In this document: piece by piece, positions 1 to 6,022 of the stretch
Layout of the letters: each line of letters opens with the position of its first letter
How positions within the stretch are numbered: the first letter of the stretch is position 1
Assembly (NCBI GenBank): GCA_013213875.1
Contig: JABSSV010000390.1
Span: forward strand, 1-13,596
Reading direction: 5' to 3'
DNA: 13,596 nucleotides
Source of the DNA: Lysobacterales bacterium
Lineage (GTDB): Bacteria > Pseudomonadota > Gammaproteobacteria > Xanthomonadales > SZUA-36
Program-made: the position numbers and the translations under genes
The notes under the pieces: generated by a model
Seen by the model: only the letters and a program-made list of their open reading frames with translations
What the model was told of the DNA's origin: nothing
Database searches by the model: none

Positions 1-38
1 CGGCGGCCTGAGCTGGGCGCCGGATTGACCATGGCAGC

Positions 39-614
39 CTAGCGCAGCAAGCGCCGGGTCTGGGCAACCACGTCCTGGGCGAAAAGCGCATCCACCTGAC
101 CGGCACAGGACAGGCCCTGAGCCGTATTTAGCAGCGTCTTGGCGAGTGCGCGGCTGTCGCTGTCTGCGGGTAGTTCGCCCGCAGCGATGCACTGATCCAG
201 CGCGCGTTCGAAGGTGGCAATGGTGCGCTCCATAAAGGCTGCCAGCAGTCGTGCGATGGGCGCATCGCGCCGGGCCAGTTCGGCACTGCTTTTGGCGATA
301 AAACAGCCGCGGTACTGATCACGCCCCGCCTGTTCCTGCCAGTGGTCCAGCACTGCATGCAAATTTTCCAGCGGAGAACCGGGCGCGAGCAGGGTGTTTT
401 CCAGCCAACGTTGTTCCGCATCGGCGTAGCGCTTGAGCGTCTCGATAAATAGCGCGCGCTTATCACCAAAGGTGCCGTAAAGGCTCTGGCGACCGATGCC
501 CAGCGTGGTGGTGATCTGGGCGACGCCGGTGGCTTCATAGCCCTGTTTCCAGAACAGGCGCAGGGCCTTGCCCAGCACTTCATCGCGGTCGAATTGTCGT
601 GGGCGTCCAGCCAT
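39..614 (-). CDS. TetR/AcrR-family transcriptional repressor
   Basis: A 191-aa TetR-type one-component repressor. The N-terminus (residues 1-60) has the family's DNA-binding domain: GRPRQFDRDEVL opening, helix-turn-helix around residues 31-51 (VAQITTTLGIGRQSLYGTFG), then the KRALF segment. The C-terminal ligand/dimer domain carries a GCFIAKSSAELARRD segment (about 103-117), typical of the subgroup regulating small efflux or detoxification operons; the ligand cannot be read from sequence. Length is normal for the family. The ATG at 614 has no Shine-Dalgarno but sits just downstream of a good promoter (see 621-650), so the mRNA may be leaderless. A palindrome inside that promoter suggests autorepression. 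It follows the GT9 gene on the same strand, but the 66-nt gap with its own promoter argues for independent transcription. No obvious target gene lies next to it in the window. Confidence 0.93.
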   Translation of the reverse strand: MAGRPRQFDRDEVLGKALRLFWKQGYEATGVAQITTTLGIGRQSLYGTFGDKRALFIETLKRYADAEQRWLENTLLAPGSPLENLHAVLDHWQEQAGRDQYRGCFIAKSSAELARRDAPIARLLAAFMERTIATFERALDQCIAAGELPADSDSRALAKTLLNTAQGLSCAGQVDALFAQDVVAQTRRLLR

Positions 615-620
615 GGGCGG

Positions 621-650
621 ACTCTAGCAAATTATTGAACGAAAGGTCAA
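621..650 (-). promoter_or_regulatory. Predicted sigma-70 promoter of the tetR gene (leaderless?)
   Basis: Reading the minus strand, a -35 TTGACC (645-650) is followed after 18 nt by an extended -10, TGC-TAGAGT (hexamer 621-626). The hexamers match consensus at 5/6 and 4/6. Only 6 nt separate the -10 from the ATG at 614, which puts the expected transcription start on or next to the start codon. The positions are read from sequence; promoter activity is inferred. Confidence 0.5.
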
Positions 651-655
651 TTATT
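630..655. promoter_or_regulatory. Imperfect palindrome, probable TetR operator
   Basis: The arms AATTATTGAAC (630-640) and GGTCAATTATT (645-655) are inverted repeats matching at 9 of 11 positions around a 4-nt GAAA centre. The central ATTGA/TCAAT half-sites resemble operators of many TetR-family proteins. The palindrome covers the spacer and -35 of the predicted tetR promoter, which fits steric autorepression. This is AT-rich in an otherwise GC-rich neighbourhood. Confidence 0.6.
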
Positions 656-680
656 GCCGGCGTCGGCTGCTTGCATCATG

Positions 681-1751
681 CTAGCCGCGGTCGGAACGCG
701 CCATGGCCGCCGCCAGCCGTTCCTGCACGGCCTCAACCGTAATCAAATCCATGACGCCGGGTTCTTCAATCCGATGCCCCCAGCGCAACTGTTCCGGCTC
801 CTTGCCACGGAATCGCCTGGCGGCCTCAGCGTAGCGGTCTACGCACAAATCCAGCGAATGATAGGGCCCGGAGCGGCGCGACCAGGTGGCGGCGTGCAAA
901 CCCACCACTGGTGTGTTCAGCGCTGAGGCCATGTGGGCCGGACCCGAGTCAGGCGTAAGCAACACGCTGGCGCGTTGTAGCAAGGCCAGGGACTGGGTCA
1001 GCGTGTCCTGGCCGACCAGATTCAGTGCCGATTCCCGCATGCTTTGCTGGATAGCGGCGGCAGTCTCCCGTTCCAGATCACTGGGACCGCCCATGAGAAC
1101 TACCCGGAGTCCATGCTGGCGTGCTGCATGATCGGCCACTGCCGCGTAACCCGCGACGGACCAGTTGCGTAGCCGGTGACTGGAACAGGGGCTGATCATT
1201 AAAAATGGCCCTTCGCCGGGCAGCTTGTCACGCGCCCAGTCATGATCGGCAGACGTGATGGGCAGATCCCACTGCGGTGGATCCGGGTCCAGACCCAGCG
1301 CGCGTGGGAATTCCAGAAAACCCTGTACCTGATGCTGGAAAGGTACTTCTCGTACTTGATGGGTGCTGAACCAGCGGTGCCCGTCACGGGAACGCCCCCG
1401 GTCCCAGCCGAGGCGAATGGGCGCTTTGATAAGCCGGGAGAGCAGGTTGGCGCGCAGGGCCACCTGCATGTGCAGCAGCAGATCGAACCGTCGTTCCCGC
1501 AAGGCCTCCTTCAGGGCCTGGCGCGCCGGTCGGCCGCCGCGCTTGTCATAGACAATAAACTCCACGTCGGGCAAGCCGGCCAGCAGGCGCTGTTCCAGTT
1601 TGCCGATGATCCAGGTGAGCTGGGTATCGGGCCAGGCTTTGCGCAGGGCCCGCACCACCGGTACCGTATGCGTAGCGTCGCCGAGGGCGGACAGGCGCAG
1701 CACACATATCTTGTCGGGGGGAGTGTCCAAAGGGACAATAGGCGGCGCCAT
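681..1751 (-). CDS. GT9 glycosyltransferase, heptosyltransferase I-like (OpsX/WaaC type)
   Basis: A 356-aa GT-B fold enzyme of glycosyltransferase family 9, expected to transfer ADP-heptose to the LPS inner core at the cytoplasmic face of the inner membrane. Family marks are KICVLRLSALGDATHTVPVVRA near residues 14-35, SPCSSHRLRNW at 187-197, the GGPSDLE segment at 221-227, and the sugar-nucleotide motif TPDSGPAHMASAL at 266-278. It is divergent from kdkA. In Haemophilus, KdkA phosphorylates Kdo and OpsX adds heptose to that phosphorylated acceptor, so an OpsX-like role is the best inference; another core sugar transferase is possible. I chose the ATG at 1751 because GGTGA lies 8 nt upstream; ATG 1766 and TTG 1769 are in-frame alternatives adding 5-6 residues. 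A -10-like TACAAT lies at 1786-1791 (minus strand) without a good -35. Confidence 0.88.
   Translation of the reverse strand: MAPPIVPLDTPPDKICVLRLSALGDATHTVPVVRALRKAWPDTQLTWIIGKLEQRLLAGLPDVEFIVYDKRGGRPARQALKEALRERRFDLLLHMQVALRANLLSRLIKAPIRLGWDRGRSRDGHRWFSTHQVREVPFQHQVQGFLEFPRALGLDPDPPQWDLPITSADHDWARDKLPGEGPFLMISPCSSHRLRNWSVAGYAAVADHAARQHGLRVVLMGGPSDLERETAAAIQQSMRESALNLVGQDTLTQSLALLQRASVLLTPDSGPAHMASALNTPVVGLHAATWSRRSGPYHSLDLCVDRYAEAARRFRGKEPEQLRWGHRIEEPGVMDLITVEAVQERLAAAMARSDRG
1711..1739 (+). promoter_or_regulatory. Possible kdkA promoter inside the GT9 coding start
   Basis: TTGTCG (1711-1716) and GACAAT (1734-1739) are separated by 17 nt, each matching 4 of 6 consensus bases. The expected start would fall a few bases before the kdkA ATG. 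Because the two start codons overlap, any kdkA promoter must lie within the GT9 coding region. Weak evidence. Confidence 0.28.
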
Positions 1752-2451
1752 GAAGCCAGTCACCATCAAAGCTGCATCGAGTCACATTGTATACGATGCG
1801 GACGTCCTGTCCGCGCCGCAGCCGGCGTTGTTTGAAACCGCCTATTGGCGCGGTCAGGAGGCGCTGGAGGGCAGTGCCCCCGGCCGTGGCTCCTCCAGCT
1901 TTGTGCGCATGGCTACCGGCTCTGCCGTGTTACGGCGCTACCTGCGCGGGGGCTGGGTGGCGCGCTGGAACCGCGATCGCTATTGGTACACCGGCCTGGC
2001 CCGCAGTCGTCCCTTTAGGGAGTTCGAACTGTTGCGGCGCATGTCAGCCGATGGCTTGCGGGTGCCCACACCACTGGCGGCGCTCTGCGATCGCCATGGG
2101 CTGTTCTATCGGGCGGCCTTGCTCACTGAGCGTATCGCGCCGGCCCAGCCGCTGGAGTCCCACTGCGGCGCCAGCAATTTTGACTGGTCGCATTTGGGCC
2201 GTGCGCTGGCTGAATTTCACCGTGCCGGCGTAGGCCATGCGGATCTGAATGCGCGCAATATCCTAATCCATGATGGCACGGGCGAGGTGTGGTTGATTGA
2301 TTTTGACCGCTGTAGCTATCGGCCGGGTCAGCCGGTCAGTGGTCAGGGCCAGCTTGATCGCTTGCAGCGCTCCTGTCGCAAGTTCTGGCCGCCGCAGGGC
2401 GCCGATTTTGCCGGCAGCTGGAAAGCACTCATGCAGGGCTATGACGCATGA
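1750..2451 (+). CDS. kdkA: 3-deoxy-D-manno-octulosonic acid (Kdo) kinase KdkA
   Basis: A 233-aa kinase of the KdkA/lipopolysaccharide-kinase family (Rio/choline-kinase-like fold), which phosphorylates the Kdo residue of Kdo-lipid A with ATP at the cytoplasmic face of the inner membrane. The N-terminal lobe has LRRYLRGGWVARWNRDRYWYTGL (about residues 61-83) and the FREFELLRRM region. The catalytic loop is HADLNARN at 163-170, with Asp165 as the likely base, and the metal-binding segment is IDFD at 183-186. Length is close to the usual 235-250 aa. The ATG at 1750 overlaps the divergent GT9 ATG through a shared CATG. Upstream in-frame sequence only extends into the antisense of GT9, so this start is the natural one, although no strong Shine-Dalgarno is present. 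A GNAT gene overlaps its stop codon. Confidence 0.92.
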   Translation: MKPVTIKAASSHIVYDADVLSAPQPALFETAYWRGQEALEGSAPGRGSSSFVRMATGSAVLRRYLRGGWVARWNRDRYWYTGLARSRPFREFELLRRMSADGLRVPTPLAALCDRHGLFYRAALLTERIAPAQPLESHCGASNFDWSHLGRALAEFHRAGVGHADLNARNILIHDGTGEVWLIDFDRCSYRPGQPVSGQGQLDRLQRSCRKFWPPQGADFAGSWKALMQGYDA

Positions 2452-2987
2452 GTCGGCCCCGGGCCAGCAGCATCGAATCGCCGCGTCTCTATCTGGCCGC
2501 GGCCACCGAGGCATTAATCCGCGCCGATCTTGAAGGTCCGGCAGCGCTGGCAGCGGGGCTGGGTGTTGCCCCGCCTGAGGACTGGCCACCGGCATTGCAC
2601 TCCAGACCGGTGCTTGAAGCGGTGGCCCTGCAGCTGCGGGACCGGGCTGAGATGGGCTGGCATGTCTGGTATCTGGTGGGGCGCGAGGCTCATGAGGGGC
2701 TGGTTGGTGTGGCCGGTTTCGAGGGTCGTCCGGATGCTGACGGCAGCGTGGAGCTGGCCTATTCGGTGCTGCCTGCTTTCCAGAATCGCGGCTATGCCAG
2801 TGAGGCCGTGGCGCGACTGGTGCAGTGGGCTTTCAGTCATCAGCAGGTGAACCGGGTGACCGCGGAAACCCTGCCGCATTTGGCCAATTCCATTCGCGTT
2901 TTGCAGCGCAACGGGTTTCGTGCTGCCGGTCGCGGTAGCGAGTACGGCGTGGTGCGCTATGCGCTGGAACGCAGCCGGTTAAGCTGA
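2448..2987 (+). CDS. GNAT-family N-acetyltransferase (RimJ/RimL-like)
   Basis: A 179-aa acetyl-CoA-dependent acetyltransferase. It begins with the ESPRLYLAAAT strand typical of RimJ/RimL-type GNATs. It has a central beta strand pair (VWYLVGREAHEGLVGVAGFEG, about 73-93), ELAYSVLPAFQNRGYASEA (102-120) including the acetyl-CoA pyrophosphate-binding QNRGYA, and the C-terminal NSIRVLQRNGF (147-157). The acceptor could be a protein N-terminus, an antibiotic or a small amine; nothing in the sequence decides. Its ATG overlaps the kdkA TGA as ATGA, with AGGG about 9 nt upstream, so translation is probably coupled to kdkA. No link between acetylation and LPS core synthesis is known to me for this pair. 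Confidence 0.9.
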   Translation: MSRPRASSIESPRLYLAAATEALIRADLEGPAALAAGLGVAPPEDWPPALHSRPVLEAVALQLRDRAEMGWHVWYLVGREAHEGLVGVAGFEGRPDADGSVELAYSVLPAFQNRGYASEAVARLVQWAFSHQQVNRVTAETLPHLANSIRVLQRNGFRAAGRGSEYGVVRYALERSRLS

Positions 2988-3001
2988 ATCTGATCCGGGC
3001 G

Positions 3002-3961
3002 CTAGTAGGGCCAGACTTCCAGTCCGTGGATGGCGTTCCGGATGTCCCGGGAGAAGTTCACCTGCAGCAGCGGCTGGCCGCTGGTGAGATCGAGCACGGA
3101 GACCGTGGACGGTGAAGAACCGGCGGCAATGAAGCGCTCATCCAGCACGCACAGGCCGCGACCAAAGCCCTGTCGAGCCACCCGCTCATCACCCAGATCC
3201 AGATGGGTTAAGTCACCCGCGTCATACTGCGGAACGTCAAAAGTTATGGCGCTACCGTCACGACGGTCATAGCGCACGAGATTCGATGCCGTGTCGTTAT
3301 ACAGCGCGCCATCCCGAAAGGGGCGGGCGTTATGCGTACCCTCGGGTAACTCGGCCCAGACCCGCGCGGTATTGTCACTGCCCACGCGCAGAATGGCCCC
3401 GCTGCGCAAACCGCTGGTGTAAAGACCGGTGTCGTCCACAAACACGTTGTTCAAATGCAACTGGTTGGTGGCGACCGGTCCCTTACTGCCCCCGGGCCCG
3501 CGGTTACCCTGCGGGTTGTAGGCGATGGCCTGTGGCCCGTCCTCACCCTGCGTCAGGTAGACGGCCCAGAAGAAGGCCTGGCGCTCGAGGTCAAAAGCCA
3601 GAATGCTGTCATGGCCCGTAGAGGTGAGAAACAGGTGGTTATGACTGATATGAATCTCATGGCAATGTTTGAGATAGGGGTTGCGATAGGAGCGTTGTAG
3701 CTGGAAATCACGGTCGTAGATAAAGAGCTCGTCGCTGGCGGCCACGTAAACTTCTTCCTTGAAGAAAGCCATGCCCCGCAGGCCGCGATCCCAGCCGCGC
3801 CCCTGCCAGTCGATATTGGCCGTGTTCCAGTCGACGACTTGCCGGATTTCCTGGGCCGCCAGATCCAACAGATAGATGCCGCCATGGCTTTCACCCTGAT
3901 CGCTGCCGCGTACGACGGAGGTGGCAATCAGCGTGGGCAGCGGTGGTGGCTGGATCATCAT
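3002..3961 (-). CDS. Beta-propeller-like protein of unknown function, TIGR03032/DUF4915-like
   Basis: A 319-aa soluble protein without signal peptide or membrane segment. It shows repeated blade-like strands such as GGIYLLDL, EVYVAASDELFIYD, HLFLTSTGHDSILAFD, GLYTSGLRSGAILRV and GALYNDTASNLVRYD, suggesting a beta-propeller of about six blades. Histidines recur at matching blade positions: His101-Glu and His104, His169-Leu-Asn, His210-Asn-Ala, His253-Leu-Asp and His312-Gly-Leu-Glu, as if lining a central channel. The layout recalls TIGR03032/DUF4915 proteins, whose function is unknown; my assignment is from memory of motif style. It is last in the putative D-amino-acid operon, 57 nt after dgcA. 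GGAAGA lies 4 nt before the ATG at 3961 and 7 nt before a second in-frame ATG at 3958, so initiation may be one codon later. It converges on the GNAT gene with a 14-nt gap. Confidence 0.8.
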   Translation of the reverse strand: MMIQPPPLPTLIATSVVRGSDQGESHGGIYLLDLAAQEIRQVVDWNTANIDWQGRGWDRGLRGMAFFKEEVYVAASDELFIYDRDFQLQRSYRNPYLKHCHEIHISHNHLFLTSTGHDSILAFDLERQAFFWAVYLTQGEDGPQAIAYNPQGNRGPGGSKGPVATNQLHLNNVFVDDTGLYTSGLRSGAILRVGSDNTARVWAELPEGTHNARPFRDGALYNDTASNLVRYDRRDGSAITFDVPQYDAGDLTHLDLGDERVARQGFGRGLCVLDERFIAAGSSPSTVSVLDLTSGQPLLQVNFSRDIRNAIHGLEVWPY

Positions 3962-4018
3962 GGGGTCTTCCGGTGACTGGCAAAGCGCAACGATGCCACG
4001 GGTGGCTGCTTCTTGTCA

Positions 4019-4999
4019 TCACCCCCAGAGGTCGGGTCGGGGTGCGTGCATCAGGCTGCCATCGAAACGGATTGGGTGGTCGCAGTCATGGCGCTGCCAC
4101 AAGGGCCCGTCCAGATCGACCCAGCGGGCGCCGGCAGTGAGCAGAAATGCCGGCGCCATGGCACGGGAGGACCCCAGCATGTTGCCCACCATCCAGTCAC
4201 AGCCCTGTTCAAGGCACCAGGCGCGCATGGCCAGCGCTTCGGTAAGGCCGCCACTTTTATCCAGCTTAATATTCACCATATCGTAGCGCGCTCGCGCTGC
4301 TTCCAGATCACCCAGATGCTGACAGGACTCGTCCGCGCACAGCGGTATCGGGCAGTCGAGCTGCGCCAGCGCCTGGTCCTGCCCCCGCGGTAGCGGTTGC
4401 TCCACCATACTGATTCGTTGCTGGCGCAGGGTGGGTCCCAGTTGCTCAAGCAGTGCTGCATCCCAGCCGCCATTCGCATCGATGAGCAATTCCGCATCGG
4501 GCCGGGCCGCCCGTACGGCCGCTATTTTGGCCGCCGGCGCTTCCCGGTCCAGCTTCAACTTGAGCACGGGCTTGTCCGCATGGATTGCGGCTTGCCGCGC
4601 CATGGATGCTGCGGAATCCAACGCCAGCGTGTAGGCCGTATGTACCGGTTTCACGGTCACGCCAGCCAGGTCCCAGGCCCGGCGGCCCTGCTGCTGACAG
4701 GCCAGGTCCCAGAGCGCGCAGTCAATGGCATTTCGAGCCCCCCCGGGTGGCAGTCTCTGCTGCAGTTCTGTGCGCCCCATACCGGCTTCCAGCGCAGACT
4801 GCAGCTCCTGTGCCTGCGCGCCTATGCTGCCAGCATCCTCACCCAGGTAGTCCACGCCCAGCGCCTCACCCCGGCCCCGATGGGTACCCTGCTCGATGGT
4901 GACGGTGAGCACGGTAATGTCATCGCAGCGCTCCTGCGCGGTAATGAACGGCTCACGCAGCGTCCAGGTGCTGATCTCCAGTAGAACCTTGCGAGGCAC
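4019..4999 (-). CDS. dgcA: N-acetyl-D-glutamate racemase DgcA / Ala-Glu epimerase family
   Basis: A 326-aa enolase-superfamily enzyme of the muconate lactonizing/dipeptide-epimerase group. The barrel carries the expected residues: catalytic Lys147 and Lys149 (VLKLKLD), metal ligands Asp174 (IDANGGW), Glu200 (MVEQPL) and Asp223 (CADES), and the second catalytic lysine at Lys245 or Lys248 (NIKLDKSGG). The C-terminal DLDGPL motif is typical of Ala-Glu epimerases. Pairing with a DUF1611 gene points to DgcA, which racemizes N-acetyl-D-glutamate to the L form in the D-glutamate pathway described in marine Proteobacteria and haloarchaea. L-Ala-D/L-Glu epimerase activity in peptidoglycan recycling remains possible. 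The start is a GTG only 3 nt after the dgcN stop, with no Shine-Dalgarno, so translation is presumably coupled. Confidence 0.87.
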   Translation of the reverse strand: MPRKVLLEISTWTLREPFITAQERCDDITVLTVTIEQGTHRGRGEALGVDYLGEDAGSIGAQAQELQSALEAGMGRTELQQRLPPGGARNAIDCALWDLACQQQGRRAWDLAGVTVKPVHTAYTLALDSAASMARQAAIHADKPVLKLKLDREAPAAKIAAVRAARPDAELLIDANGGWDAALLEQLGPTLRQQRISMVEQPLPRGQDQALAQLDCPIPLCADESCQHLGDLEAARARYDMVNIKLDKSGGLTEALAMRAWCLEQGCDWMVGNMLGSSRAMAPAFLLTAGARWVDLDGPLWQRHDCDHPIRFDGSLMHAPRPDLWG

Positions 5000-5002
5000 G
5001 GC

Positions 5003-6022
5003 TCAGCGACGCCAGTCAGCGAGGGTCTCGGCCAGCGGATCCACGCCCAGTGCCAGAGGATCCACGCAGGGCAGGCCGGTCCGTGCGGTAACGTCCTGCA
5101 GTAACGCGGCCCGCGCGCTGGCGGGCCGATCGCCCGTATTCAGGCTGACGCCCACAAAGCGTGCCGCCGGATGGGTCAGTCGGGCCGCGGCCAGATAGTG
5201 TTCCAGACACGCTTCCAGGGGCGGAATCTGGTAGTCCGGATACTCGTCGATCTGCCGGCGCCCTACCGCATGGCACAGCACCAGGGCATCGGCCTGTGTG
5301 CCATGTAATAGCCCCAGCGTGACAGCGGCATAAGCCGGATGAAACAGCGAACCCTGACCTTCCACAATATCCCAGTGGTCGTCGGCCTGGTCCGGTGTCA
5401 GGCATTCGGCCGCACCGGCGAGGAAGTCAGCCTTGACGGCATCCATGGGAATGCCACCGCCAGCAATCATGATGCCGGTCTGGCCCGTGGCGCGAAAATC
5501 GGCCGGCACGCCGCGCTGGCGCAGCGCCTGATGCAAGGCCAGAGCGGTAAACTTTTTGCCGACGCAGCAGTCTGTGCCGACGGTCAGCAAGCGCAGGCCA
5601 CGTCGCTTTTTGCCGCTGGCGATGGGCAGATTTTCCGGTGGCCGGCGGATGTCGATCAGCCGGCTGGCACTGCGATAGGCGGCATTGGCAAGCCGTGGCA
5701 GGCTGGCCAGTGGCGTGTGCATGCCGCTGATCACATCCAGGCCCGCATCCAGCGCGTGTGCCAGAGTGATTTCCCAGTCCGGGGCCAGTGCGCCGCCGGT
5801 GGGTGCCACGCCGATCAGAAGACTGCGTGCACCGGCGCGGCGAGCCTGGCCAATGTCCATATCGGGCAGGCCCGTGTCGACGCGGCAGTTGGCATAGCGC
5901 AGTTGGCCGACACAGTCTTCCGGTCGCCAGTGCACCAGGCCCAGCGCGGTCTTGGCGTCGAGGTCGTTGGCGGCATCTCCCAAAAAAAGGAGATAGGGCG
6001 GTTTTAAATCCATTTCATTCAC
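5003..6022 (-). CDS. dgcN: DUF1611 protein, D-glutamate N-acetyltransferase DgcN
   Basis: A 339-aa DUF1611 protein. The N-terminal half opens with PYLLFLGDA and a Rossmann-like region including HWRPEDCVGQ and SGMHTPL (99-105). The C-terminal half is a P-loop domain with GTDCCVGKKFT (149-159), then RATGQTGIMIAGGGIPMDA (177-195) and VEGQGSLFHP (220-229). In DgcN these act in acetyl-CoA-dependent N-acetylation of D-glutamate, and DgcA then racemizes the product; the function here is inferred from family and from the adjacent dgcA. The start is uncertain: GTG at 6022 overlaps the upstream stop as GTGA and has GGAG (6032-6035) at 9 nt, whereas ATG at 6013 fits homologue starts but lies 18 nt from that GGAG. 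A hairpin with a T7 loop falls in the early coding region. Confidence 0.87.
   Translation of the reverse strand: MNEMDLKPPYLLFLGDAANDLDAKTALGLVHWRPEDCVGQLRYANCRVDTGLPDMDIGQARRAGARSLLIGVAPTGGALAPDWEITLAHALDAGLDVISGMHTPLASLPRLANAAYRSASRLIDIRRPPENLPIASGKKRRGLRLLTVGTDCCVGKKFTALALHQALRQRGVPADFRATGQTGIMIAGGGIPMDAVKADFLAGAAECLTPDQADDHWDIVEGQGSLFHPAYAAVTLGLLHGTQADALVLCHAVGRRQIDEYPDYQIPPLEACLEHYLAAARLTHPAARFVGVSLNTGDRPASARAALLQDVTARTGLPCVDPLALGVDPLAETLADWRR
5975..5994 (-). repeat. 6-bp inverted repeat around an A7/T7 tract in early dgcN
   Basis: ATCTCC (5975-5980) and GGAGAT (5989-5994) are perfect inverted repeats around an 8-nt loop made of C plus seven A. In the dgcN mRNA this gives a small hairpin with a U-rich loop about 28 nt into the reading frame. 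Its UCUCC arm could alternatively pair with the GGAG that serves as the dgcN ribosome-binding site. It may also simply reflect the conserved LLFLGD codons. Confidence 0.4.

Noticed and set aside
1..38. Fragment of another gene at the left edge
   Set aside because: The 38 nt before the tetR stop are too short to support a coding assignment; I see nothing specific there.
2988..3001. Possible bidirectional terminator between the GNAT and propeller genes
   Set aside because: Only a 4-bp CCGG pairing without a T tract was visible, so no intrinsic terminator is supported.
5339..6007. Plus-strand open frame opposite dgcN
   Set aside because: Antisense to conserved DUF1611 motifs, with no motif of its own; treated as a shadow.
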